Of a stretch of DNA of 64,000 nt, positions 17,866-26,381 are shown piece by piece. The notes beneath the pieces were generated by a model. The model saw nothing but the letters and a program-made list of their open reading frames with translations. It was not told where the DNA came from and ran no database searches. The DNA is from Ruminiclostridium papyrosolvens DSM 2782. Lineage in GTDB: Bacteria > Bacillota > Clostridia > Acetivibrionales > DSM-1351. Location of the stretch: the NCBI RefSeq assembly GCF_029318685.1, contig NZ_CP119677.1, forward strand, positions 3,835,001-3,899,000, in the 5' to 3' direction. Numbering within the stretch: position 1 is the stretch's first letter; each line of letters opens with the position of its first letter. Both the position numbers and the translations under genes were made by a program.

Positions 17866-19257
17866 TTAGCTGATTTCTGAAATGTTTTTATTTAAAACAT
17901 CTCTAAGGATTTTCCCCAGACTGTTCCGGGGAAGTTTTTCTGCAAATTCAATAACAGTGGGACATTGATGCTTATTCATATATTTAGAACAAAAATCATA
18001 TATTTGCTCTTCTGTAACATCACTTGCTACTATTGTGGCTTTGACACATTCTTCTCCGTTATCTTTTACGAAGCCTGTTACTGCACATTCTTCCACGGCG
18101 GGATGCTTTAAGATTGTCTTTTCCACTTCATAAGGATTAACCTTTTTTCCTCCGATGTTAATAAGCAGCTTTGTTCTTCCTGTGATATACAAGAAGCCCC
18201 CTTCATCCATATATGCCAAATCACCCATGTTAAAAAATCCGTCTTCATCATAAATACTTTTTTCTTCTCCAAGATACCCCTGCATCATATAGGTTCCCTT
18301 AACCCAAACTTCCCCTTCTTCCCCGGTACCAACAGCATTATGGCTGCTGTCACAAAGCTTCACTTTTACCCCTTTCATGGGTTTCCCTATGGATTTGTAT
18401 GGCATTGGCACAAGTCTTGATATAATACCTCCTGTTTCTGTACTCCCATAATTACTGAAGAGAGTTATACCAAACTTATCCTTAATTGTTTCATACAAGT
18501 CCTTTGTAACAGGGCCAGCCCCAACAAGGGCTATTCTTATTGACTCCAGAGAATAGTTCTGTTTTGTATAGGTGTTGCACAAAGCTCTTGCCATTGCAGG
18601 TACCATTATGAGAATATTTATTTTATTATTATGAATCATTCTCAATATTTGTCGGGGTGCAAAACTGTCAACCACATACAAAAGGCATCCCGACATAAAA
18701 GCAGTCATCAAAGCTGCCCCAAGAGCAAAAGAATGATAAACCGGCGATGCACTGATTATGCTTTCGGACGCTTCCAAACCGAATTCTCTTCTGAAACACT
18801 CGCCCTCTAGGCTAAGGTGTTTTACAGTTCTGACACATAGCTTTGATTTGCCCGTGCTTCCCGATGTTAAATGATAAATACCTCCCATTTCTGGGTTTGG
18901 CATTTGAAGGTCTGTAGGTGCTCCCCCACAGCTTTCAAGACTACTGTACGTACTGTCATCAAACAGTTTCCCAGCTGTATCTGCCAGCACATTTTCCAGT
19001 TCGCCCGGCATAATATTGGATGGTACAGGTACAACCCAACAGGGTATTGATAATAAGCTTAGAAATGCAATTACGTAATGTACCTGATTTGTAATTTTCA
19101 GTACTACCGTGTCATTCTCACAAAAACCATTCATACGAAGTAAAGCTTGATTTTCAGCCAATTTTTTATATAGCTCTTTATAAGTTATTTTCGTACTTTC
19201 ACTTGCCAGAGCGAACAACTCTTTTTCTGAATATTCTTTTATTTTTTCAAATAACAT
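17866..19257 (-). CDS. Stand-alone AMP-forming acyl ligase (ANL family)
   Basis: The 463-residue ANL enzyme has TSGSTG at 131-136, SNYGSTETGG at about 272-281, YITGRTKLLINIGGKKV as hinge, and NSLGKILRD with the catalytic Lys near 452. The short length and the sequence type resemble benzoate/aryl-CoA ligases or free adenylation domains more than NRPS modules. It most likely activates a carboxylic acid and loads it on one of the three discrete carrier proteins of this cluster. The acid cannot be named from motifs. Confidence 0.8.
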   Translation of the reverse strand: MLFEKIKEYSEKELFALASESTKITYKELYKKLAENQALLRMNGFCENDTVVLKITNQVHYVIAFLSLLSIPCWVVPVPSNIMPGELENVLADTAGKLFDDSTYSSLESCGGAPTDLQMPNPEMGGIYHLTSGSTGKSKLCVRTVKHLSLEGECFRREFGLEASESIISASPVYHSFALGAALMTAFMSGCLLYVVDSFAPRQILRMIHNNKINILIMVPAMARALCNTYTKQNYSLESIRIALVGAGPVTKDLYETIKDKFGITLFSNYGSTETGGIISRLVPMPYKSIGKPMKGVKVKLCDSSHNAVGTGEEGEVWVKGTYMMQGYLGEEKSIYDEDGFFNMGDLAYMDEGGFLYITGRTKLLINIGGKKVNPYEVEKTILKHPAVEECAVTGFVKDNGEECVKATIVASDVTEEQIYDFCSKYMNKHQCPTVIEFAEKLPRNSLGKILRDVLNKNISEIS

Positions 19258-19278
19258 ACTTCTTACCTCTTGAACTTT

Positions 19279-20172
19279 TTATAGCAGACCATGTACAAAC
19301 TTGTCCAAGTCTATTTTTTCATCCACAAAATCCTGTAATTGAAGTATTTTTTCATCTTTATACTTTTCATAAAAATATGATAATGTACTCCTATGGTCAC
19401 CCTTTAATTTTTTGCGGTAATGTGAAATATGATAATTGGCTGCACAAGGGGAATATGTAAATTTCTTATTCATTACATACAGTCTGTAACCCATTTCTAA
19501 ATCCTCACAGCCCCATGTAGTACCAAAATTTTCGTCAAACCCGCCTGCCTCTTCTATCCATTGTTTTGGTACTCCGGTATTCCCTCCGTTAAAAGAAACC
19601 CAGTCAGCTGTGGAATTATGCTGGGTAAGTAATATTTCTGTTACACGTTCAAAAGGTGTGACCTTGGTGCAGCTGCCTATTCGTGCTTCAAAGTCCTGCA
19701 AAATATCCTTTTCACTAATACACATTTTAATCAAAAGGTCTGATGGCCTTCCCGTATCGCAATCCGGATAAAAAGTACCGTTGGTAGGGTCTTCAAAAAA
19801 TTTCAGATAGGATAGGTTGTGTATCCTTCCATGTACTATTTTCAGGGCTTCTCTTTGTTCTTTCAAATGCTCCGTAATAAACATGGGATGCAAAATACAA
19901 TCGTCATCTGAAAAAATCAGAATTTCATTTTCAGCACTCTCAATTGCTATATTTCTGGCACCTGCACGTCCCTTATTTTCAGAATGTATACATCTGTAGT
20001 TAAAGGGAAAGGATGAATTCCTTAGAAATTCTTCTGTGCCGTCTGTTGAACCATCATTAGCAAATATAACTTCAAAATCTTCAAAAGGGCATTTTTGTCC
20101 CATGATGGATGCTACCGTCAGTTTAAGTCTTGGTAATTTATTATATGTAGGGATTATCAGGCTGACCTTCAT
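19279..20172 (-). CDS. Family 2 glycosyltransferase
   Basis: The 297-residue GT-A fold enzyme begins with VSLIIPTYNKLPRL. It has FANDGSTDGT for nucleotide binding, a DDDC metal-binding motif and, near the C-terminus, TWGCEDLEMGYRL, typical of GT2/GT27-like inverting or retaining transferases. It probably attaches a sugar made in this cluster. It is 2 bases from the radical SAM gene upstream, so the two are tightly coupled. Confidence 0.85.
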   Translation of the reverse strand: MKVSLIIPTYNKLPRLKLTVASIMGQKCPFEDFEVIFANDGSTDGTEEFLRNSSFPFNYRCIHSENKGRAGARNIAIESAENEILIFSDDDCILHPMFITEHLKEQREALKIVHGRIHNLSYLKFFEDPTNGTFYPDCDTGRPSDLLIKMCISEKDILQDFEARIGSCTKVTPFERVTEILLTQHNSTADWVSFNGGNTGVPKQWIEEAGGFDENFGTTWGCEDLEMGYRLYVMNKKFTYSPCAANYHISHYRKKLKGDHRSTLSYFYEKYKDEKILQLQDFVDEKIDLDKFVHGLL

Positions 20173-20173
20173 A

Positions 20174-21280
20174 TTAAATGCCCTCCTCCTCAGATAACAT
20201 ATCGCTAAAAAGCTTTAATAGTTTCTTCGTACGTTTTCCCGAGTACAGAGGTATATCGGCTATTTCATCATATGTCATTTTATTATCCAGATATAGATTC
20301 AACATATCCAAAGACGTGAAGCAAGAGCGGCAGCAATCTATTCTCGGCCTTTTCTGCAAGAAAAGAGTGTACATTTTTTCATTTTTTATATTATTTAAAA
20401 CAGTTTCTTTGTCGTTCTCCAAAACATTACCCAATTCTGTAGTCCATGAGTTTGGACATGGAGTAAGCTTGCCGTCGTCAAATAGCTGAATCATTGTTCT
20501 GGGAATATTGCACCTTAATGTCCTATTACCTGTCAGCAGGTTTGAAAGTTCTTCAAAATATGCCTTACAGGGTATTACCTCCCGGTAAAAATCATATTTA
20601 CTTACAATATCGTTAAACTTATCTATATCCTTTTCATTTGGATAAAACTGTTTTCTTAAGTCTCCTCTCACCGGGAACGGATATACTTTAACCTTTCCTT
20701 CAAACCGTCTCAGATAATCCATAAACTCAGCATAATTTCCTGTATTTGCGTCGGTAAGTACGCTTCCTATTTCTATAAAAAACCCTAAATCCACTGCTGA
20801 TTGCAGATTATTTAACAGGACTTCCTGCATTTGCTTATTTTTTACCCTGTAGCGGTTTTGCTCGTATGTACTGCCGTCCAGAGAAATATGAAGCTGGCAA
20901 TTGGGAAGATTTTTTAACTTTTTAAGTCTGTCTTCCGTTAAAAGAAATCCATTTGTGATAATCTGTACAGTTTCGTAACTATCCTGCTTGTTTAAAAAAT
21001 CTTCAATCCCCTGAATTAGTAAAATCTCTCCACCGCTAATTCTAAGTATGGCAGCGTCAAATATGGAATTAAAATTATTTATAACCTTATCCAGACGTTT
21101 ACCTAATCCGGACTCTTCATTATAAAGAAATTTTTCTGCAACGCCCTTTGTTATTTCCCATTCCGGTGCCTCGCTGGAGAGGCAGTAACTGCATGAGAAA
21201 TTGCATTTATCCGGCCTTACAACAAAATCATTAAATACAAGCTGTATTTTTTCATCTGATTCATTTTTCAAAAAGTGCAT
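20174..21280 (-). CDS. Radical SAM protein with C-terminal cysteine-rich extension (copy B)
   Basis: This paralogue of 16774-17844 has 368 residues, with C26, C30 and C33 (CNFSCSYC) and the C-terminal cysteine set CPNSW and CCRSCF. ISGGE is the GGE motif. The start is placed at ATG 21280, whose first base is the last base of the preceding gene's stop (TAATG). The longer frame from 21298 would run inside that gene. Two related enzymes in one cluster suggest two similar chemical steps or a heterodimer. Confidence 0.75.
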   Translation of the reverse strand: MHFLKNESDEKIQLVFNDFVVRPDKCNFSCSYCLSSEAPEWEITKGVAEKFLYNEESGLGKRLDKVINNFNSIFDAAILRISGGEILLIQGIEDFLNKQDSYETVQIITNGFLLTEDRLKKLKNLPNCQLHISLDGSTYEQNRYRVKNKQMQEVLLNNLQSAVDLGFFIEIGSVLTDANTGNYAEFMDYLRRFEGKVKVYPFPVRGDLRKQFYPNEKDIDKFNDIVSKYDFYREVIPCKAYFEELSNLLTGNRTLRCNIPRTMIQLFDDGKLTPCPNSWTTELGNVLENDKETVLNNIKNEKMYTLFLQKRPRIDCCRSCFTSLDMLNLYLDNKMTYDEIADIPLYSGKRTKKLLKLFSDMLSEEEGI

Positions 21281-21987
21281 TATATCACCGCTTCCCATAT
21301 CCGTTCTATATTATGTCCCTGTATTATGCTGCCGGAATGAGTTATGACAGCACGAATTTCCCTGTCCTTAATCTGACTTTTATAAAGAGACATGATTTCA
21401 GCTTTTCTTTGAGTAAAGCCGTCTATCTCAATAAAGCTTTCTTTAAGCTTACAAGGGCATGATTCAAGAGTCTGATTCATCCAAGCCTTATTTAACCCAT
21501 AAGGCAGTTCCTCGTATAAAAACAGTCTTACATTTTTCCGCTGACTATGCCGCCAATCCAACACAACCTCTCGGGTAATAAGGTGATCCACATGTGCTCC
21601 GCATCCCAAGGGTATAAATATAATGTCCGGATTTATTTTTTCTACCAGATAGTCAAATCTATCGTAAACCTTTTCTCCCAGTTGTTTTTCTTTAAAATCG
21701 GCAAATGAAAAGTTCAATATATCACTTAATCGTGCATACCCACGCAATCCCGCTTCCGGCAAATCGTCCATAACAAGACTGACACCGAGAGCCTGCATAG
21801 CTGCCTCTTCTTCCCTTTTAATCTGTTCCTTTGCATCTGTTTCATTACTGCTTGCGACTGAATATTCCTGTTGAGAAAAAACATCCCAAACTGTTATATC
21901 TGCCTCGTGATTTTTTAGAATAAAGCCTCCTAAAGAAAAACAAGCATCATCAGGGTGCGGAGATACAATCAATACCTTCCCGGTCAC
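21280..21987 (-). CDS. PIG-L (LmbE) family N-deacetylase
   Basis: The 235-residue protein has the zinc-binding start SPHPDDACFSLGG and the second metal motif AHVDH. PIG-L enzymes remove N-acetyl groups from sugars such as GlcNAc conjugates (BshB, MshB, BtrD-type). With the GT4 transferase at 29609-30763 this suggests transfer of an N-acetylhexosamine followed by deacetylation. The GTG at 21987 has GGAGG 9 bases upstream; the frame overlaps the end of the next gene upstream by 38 bases. Confidence 0.88.
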   Translation of the reverse strand: MTGKVLIVSPHPDDACFSLGGFILKNHEADITVWDVFSQQEYSVASSNETDAKEQIKREEEAAMQALGVSLVMDDLPEAGLRGYARLSDILNFSFADFKEKQLGEKVYDRFDYLVEKINPDIIFIPLGCGAHVDHLITREVVLDWRHSQRKNVRLFLYEELPYGLNKAWMNQTLESCPCKLKESFIEIDGFTQRKAEIMSLYKSQIKDREIRAVITHSGSIIQGHNIERIWEAVI

Positions 21988-22837
21988 TTTTAAATTCCTC
22001 CATTATTTTATTTATGCATTGATAAAGTCCGGCTAAACGTTCACGGTCTTCCATGCCCGATTTTTGGAAAGCCTCAATTGCACCAAATCCTTCATAACCT
22101 GTATTATTGAGGTTTTTTAAAATATCATTCCAGTCAGCTTCTCCGTTTCCCGGGTCAACAAACTCATAAATGGTTCCTCTTCTTTTTCTGAAATCAGTAA
22201 AGTGCAGTTTTTTAATTCTGTCCTTTAAACAATTAATCCAGTGCTGAGGGTAACTGTTCAGAAGAGTGTTTCCTAAGTCAAGACACACCGCCAAAGCCGG
22301 TGAATTTATATCGTCGCAATATTGGGCAAATTCCACAGGTCCTAAGAGAAAACCGTGCCATACATTTTCAGCACATAATATTATGCCTGCTTTTTCAGCA
22401 CTACAGGACAATTTGTAAACCTGCTCCTGAGATATCTTCCATGCATCCCTGTAATCAGTGCAAGGACTTATCTTTCCGGGAGAAATTGAAACTGTTTGAA
22501 GCCCCAGCTCCGAAGCAATATCTATCATTTTTTCACATATGGAAAATGCCAGTTTTCTTTCATGGGAATCCTCTGAAATCAAGCTGATATCATTTAGCAG
22601 TAAAGTTGAAAGACTGCTTAAAGCCAATTCATTTTCTTTGAGTTTTCCTGATATTGTTCTGATATCCTGCAATCTTGAATTCATGCTGATATCCCCATCT
22701 TTGTAAAATGAAGCCTCAAGGGCATCAAAGCCCGCGTCTTTCGCCTTACGGGCCGCATCTATAACAGATATTTCTCCTGTCGTCCCACCGTTTAAAGCCC
22801 AAATAGTAACCGCAGATTTCATTTTGATTAATCCCAT
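21950..22837 (-). CDS. Sugar phosphate isomerase/epimerase (AP endonuclease 2-type TIM barrel)
   Basis: The 295-residue barrel has the expected metal ligands spread along the strands: CAENVWHG, CLDLGNTL, KLHFTDF and GAIEAF. The family interconverts sugars, keto sugars or cyclitol precursors, including 2-keto-myo-inositol and inosose enzymes. It lies 11 bases after the aminotransferase gene, so a keto sugar or inosose handed to that enzyme is plausible. ATG 22837 has AAGGAG at good spacing. Confidence 0.8.
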   Translation of the reverse strand: MGLIKMKSAVTIWALNGGTTGEISVIDAARKAKDAGFDALEASFYKDGDISMNSRLQDIRTISGKLKENELALSSLSTLLLNDISLISEDSHERKLAFSICEKMIDIASELGLQTVSISPGKISPCTDYRDAWKISQEQVYKLSCSAEKAGIILCAENVWHGFLLGPVEFAQYCDDINSPALAVCLDLGNTLLNSYPQHWINCLKDRIKKLHFTDFRKRRGTIYEFVDPGNGEADWNDILKNLNNTGYEGFGAIEAFQKSGMEDRERLAGLYQCINKIMEEFKSDREGIDCISAP

Positions 22838-22848
22838 ATACTGCTCCT

Positions 22849-24087
22849 TTACTTTTTTTTGAGTTCATCAAGGTTGTCTCTTATTTTCTTTATGCCTCCT
22901 GCAATTTCGTCCATATCCTGTCTGTCTCCCAGTAACAATGACTGTGGAAGCCACACAGCTTCCCGACATACATTTTCGGCAACAGGGCACCGCTTTTCAA
23001 ATACAGAATAATCATAATCCTCATATAGCTTGAAAAGAGGATTTTTATACAAAGGATACTCATAACCTGCCTGACATTCTATTCCTTCTGCGTTAAGTGC
23101 CATTAGAAAGCGCATTTTGCTCAAGTTTCTCCATTGTTCCTTTTTATAACTGAAGGTAAACAAGTGGTAAACCCTGTCCCCCGCCTTTTCCAAAGTAATA
23201 GTAGGCTCTATACCCTCTATCTCCTTTAGACAGCTAATAAGGTATTCTGCGTTTTCCTTTCTTTTCTTCTCCCGTTCTTGAAATTTGTTTAACTGTGAGC
23301 ATGCCAATGCAGCTTGCAGTTCCGTAATTCTATAATTTGAACCGAGAATTTCATGTTGGTACCACTTTCCATTTATTGCTCTTCCTGCCATATGTAGTGA
23401 AAAGGCACGTTTATAGTAGTCAATATTATTTGTAATAAGCACTCCGCCTTCTCCGCAGGTAGTATTCTTTGAGGACTGCAGGCTAAAACATGTTATATCA
23501 CTATTGCTTCCTACCGGCTCATTCCCCCAGTATGCCCCCAGTGCATGTGCAGCATCTTCAATAATCTTGAGATTATGTCTTTGTGCCAAATTTCTGATGG
23601 CATCCATATCAGAGGACTGCCCTGCAAAATGAACAAGCAGAATAGCCTTAGTTTTAGAAGTAATGCACTTTTCAATACTGTAGGAGTCAATATTCCAGGT
23701 ATCCTTGTTTATATCCGCAAATACAGGAATAGCTCCTGCCTTTAAAATACAGGATGCACTTGCAATAAAAGAATACGGCGTTACTATAACTTCATCTCCG
23801 GGCCTGATATCCTCAATAGCTTGAACTGCCAGTTCCAAAGCCGTAGTGCCGCTGGTCACTGCAAGAGCATATTTACATGAATGAAGCTCGGAAATCCTTT
23901 GCTCCAGTTCTTCTATAAAGCCTTTATAAGAGTTGGGATTTAAAAAGCTGTCATTCCCGCTTCTGGCCCATCTTCTGCTGTGCAAGGCTTTAAGAACGGC
24001 TTTGTCGTCTTCCTCCGAAATTATAGGATAATCGGGAAACGGTTTGCTTTTTATTTTGTTTCCGCCCGTAATTGCCAAAATCCCCAT
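22849..24087 (-). CDS. DegT/DnrJ-type PLP aminotransferase, AHBA-synthase/inosose subgroup
   Basis: The 412-residue enzyme transfers an amino group, usually from Gln or Glu, to a keto sugar or cyclitol. Landmarks are YALAVTSGTTALELA, EDAAHALGA and the Schiff-base Lys in SLQSSKNTTCGEGG. The proline-rich start (PFPDYPIIS) and the ending RCPVAENVCREAVWLPQ resemble AHBA synthases (RifK-like) and scyllo-inosose aminotransferases more than sugar 4-aminotransferases; this is my reading from memory. It may make a 3-amino sugar or an aminocyclitol, or aromatise an aminodehydroshikimate. Confidence 0.85.
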   Translation of the reverse strand: MGILAITGGNKIKSKPFPDYPIISEEDDKAVLKALHSRRWARSGNDSFLNPNSYKGFIEELEQRISELHSCKYALAVTSGTTALELAVQAIEDIRPGDEVIVTPYSFIASASCILKAGAIPVFADINKDTWNIDSYSIEKCITSKTKAILLVHFAGQSSDMDAIRNLAQRHNLKIIEDAAHALGAYWGNEPVGSNSDITCFSLQSSKNTTCGEGGVLITNNIDYYKRAFSLHMAGRAINGKWYQHEILGSNYRITELQAALACSQLNKFQEREKKRKENAEYLISCLKEIEGIEPTITLEKAGDRVYHLFTFSYKKEQWRNLSKMRFLMALNAEGIECQAGYEYPLYKNPLFKLYEDYDYSVFEKRCPVAENVCREAVWLPQSLLLGDRQDMDEIAGGIKKIRDNLDELKKK

Positions 24088-24118
24088 GATTATTCACACC
24101 CTTTACCTTTGTGCATTT

Positions 24119-25252
24119 TTATTTATTATCCTTCTGCATTTTAATGCAAGTAGGATCGCTTTTCATAATAGTCCCGTAATATTTGTATGCCACCGCAGGA
24201 CAGCCTCCTCTGCAGGTTCGCCAGTATTCGCACTCACTGCATGGTTGTTGGGCTTTTATTATATCTTCTCTTTCTTTCATGACTGCACTCCTACTATCCC
24301 AATTGCCCAATATTTCTGCTACACTGCTTTGCCTCAAATCACCTGCTATAAATTCTTCCATGCTGTACATGGCGGTACATCCGGTAAATTTGCCCTCTGA
24401 TGTAATAACCACACTATTTTTAAATGCCATGCAACTCATCAGTGGATCAAATTCAACCGATATTTTTATATTGTAATTCTCCTCAAAACGCTTTTTATAT
24501 GGCATTAGAGGCTGCATACAAAACCCCGGAAGTACAAGAGTTATATCGAGTGGCTTTTTTGCCCTGCAATTGTTTTTTTCTATCCATTCAATTACATTTG
24601 TATAGATGTCTATAAAGCTGTCAATGTTCAAATTTTCTTCAAACATGGCGCCGTTTACTGACACGTCCAGAAGCCTTAACAAATTAATGTATCTTAGGTT
24701 ATGTTCCAGTGCAAACTGCAAAATATTTTCTATCTGTGTGCAGTTATCCTGCATTATCAAGAAATTAACTCCGATATTTTCAAAACCAGCTTTTTGTATT
24801 TCCGTCAAACCCTCAATAGATTTTGCATATGCGTTTTTATCGCCTCTTATGGCATTGTGTTCATCCTCTATGGTGGAATCAAAAGAAATATATAAGCGGT
24901 CTATTCCCGACAAAACAGGCTTTAAATTGTCTAAGCGGTCTTTTATTAATGTCCCGTTGCTTACAACAAACAGCTGAGTATTATCATATGACTTGATTTC
25001 TTTTAAAATTTCCGTTGTATCATCTCTTAATAAAGGTTCCCCTCCGCTAATATCAAACTTTCGTACACCACATTCATATAAATCGGAAATGAGTTTTTTA
25101 TATTCATCCAAAGTCAATTCTTTTTTTAAGCTTTGAACGTTTTGATGACCGCCGGAATAGCACATCTTACAATGTAAATTGCATAACAAGGTAGGATACA
25201 AATATGCTGTTTTTGGAAAAGCTTTTGTACTTAAATCTTTATTTTCTCCCAC
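24119..25252 (-). CDS. Radical SAM/SPASM enzyme
   Basis: The 377-residue protein has C24, C28 and C31 (CNLHCKMC), SGGEP and a classical C-terminal SPASM segment (CSECEYWRTCRGGCPAVA) binding auxiliary Fe-S clusters. SPASM enzymes commonly modify peptides or sugars, for example by crosslinking or dehydrogenation. The GTG at 25252 is preceded by AAGGGTG. Its neighbours are the BtrH-like acyltransferase and the aminotransferase. The substrate is unknown. Confidence 0.85.
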   Translation of the reverse strand: MGENKDLSTKAFPKTAYLYPTLLCNLHCKMCYSGGHQNVQSLKKELTLDEYKKLISDLYECGVRKFDISGGEPLLRDDTTEILKEIKSYDNTQLFVVSNGTLIKDRLDNLKPVLSGIDRLYISFDSTIEDEHNAIRGDKNAYAKSIEGLTEIQKAGFENIGVNFLIMQDNCTQIENILQFALEHNLRYINLLRLLDVSVNGAMFEENLNIDSFIDIYTNVIEWIEKNNCRAKKPLDITLVLPGFCMQPLMPYKKRFEENYNIKISVEFDPLMSCMAFKNSVVITSEGKFTGCTAMYSMEEFIAGDLRQSSVAEILGNWDSRSAVMKEREDIIKAQQPCSECEYWRTCRGGCPAVAYKYYGTIMKSDPTCIKMQKDNK

Positions 25253-25267
25253 AAATAATCACCCTTA

Positions 25268-26374
25268 TCAGCCGGTTGTACATAAAATATTTTTCATGCA
25301 GGCTATATTTTCAGTTTCTTTTGAAATAAGCATTTGGAGGAAGTTCAATGCTTTGTCCAAGTACTGCATGGAGTCAAACATAGAATATCTGAACAGGTTT
25401 ATCCCCATACTTCTCCAATAAGTTGTAAGGTCTGTTATATTGTTCTTTAGCGTCACAAGGTCTTCCTGTACACTGCTTTCTTGGGAATAATCCTCAAGAA
25501 ACTTTTGAATAAGCCCAAGCATACAGATTGGTCCGCCAAAGGATGTTATATTTTTATACAGTTCCACAAGTATATCCTTTTCACTGTTTTGACGTGTCAT
25601 TTCAGTGTTCATGAATGTTTTAAAAGCCTCAAGGGCTTTTGTCCCCGTAGAATATATAAAGCAGTTTTTACCTATATCAATTCGGTTGTCAGTTGACGCC
25701 TCTTCAAAATTATTTACTGTGTTGATAATATAGTTTTTAAATACTTCTGAGGCACCGGGAAATTTCAAACACTTACTGTCTGCGGGATGCAGCGTCCACG
25801 CTATTTTCTTTCCGTGGTTTATCCTTACACCTGTAAAGTCCAAAGCTTTAATAAAAGCTTCCATACTCAAAAGGCCGTTGTAGCTCTGAACTGGAGTAGA
25901 CGGAATATAGTTGTCTATAACATTTACAAAGCCATCCTCAGATATTCCATACACTATTATGTAATGGGCATAACTGTCGATTATATTTTCCGGCCAATAA
26001 TTCATATGCAATGAATTTACATTCACAATAACAGGCATATCAGATTTTAATGAAGTCTTTATAAACTCCATAAATTCATCAGTTGTGTCATACATATGTT
26101 GTTCAAGCATCATTCCGGCTTGGGATAGAATTTTATCCAAACCTTTCCTTTCAACATCAGCATCAAAGCACTGTAAACAAGGGGTTCTTTCACTGCCATT
26201 TCCGGACACCCAATACCCGAACCTGTTTTGATATCCAATGGAAGAATAAAACCAGGATTCACGCATTTCCAGAGAGAAGTAGCCTGAAACCGAAATTAAG
26301 TTGCTTATAAAACAGTTGTCCCCTGTTATTTCACGCAGTCTTTCTCTATTACTTATTACCACGTTGCCCTTCAC
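25268..26374 (-). CDS. BtrH-like cysteine acyltransferase
   Basis: The protein has about 368 residues. The first 170 look like the BtrH N-terminal/C39-like papain fold: Cys21 in NCFISNLIS, His137 in YAHYIIVYG and Asp154 in NVIDN would be the catalytic triad. BtrH moves an acyl group from an acyl carrier protein to an amine of an aminoglycoside in butirosin biosynthesis. The rest is a helical domain. A matching role, moving an acyl chain from a discrete ACP here to an amino sugar or polyamine, is inferred. Start choice: GTG 26374, or GTG 26362, which has the better-spaced AGAGGTG. Confidence 0.65.
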   Translation of the reverse strand: MKGNVVISNRERLREITGDNCFISNLISVSGYFSLEMRESWFYSSIGYQNRFGYWVSGNGSERTPCLQCFDADVERKGLDKILSQAGMMLEQHMYDTTDEFMEFIKTSLKSDMPVIVNVNSLHMNYWPENIIDSYAHYIIVYGISEDGFVNVIDNYIPSTPVQSYNGLLSMEAFIKALDFTGVRINHGKKIAWTLHPADSKCLKFPGASEVFKNYIINTVNNFEEASTDNRIDIGKNCFIYSTGTKALEAFKTFMNTEMTRQNSEKDILVELYKNITSFGGPICMLGLIQKFLEDYSQESSVQEDLVTLKNNITDLTTYWRSMGINLFRYSMFDSMQYLDKALNFLQMLISKETENIACMKNILCTTG

Positions 26375-26381
26375 CTCTCAA

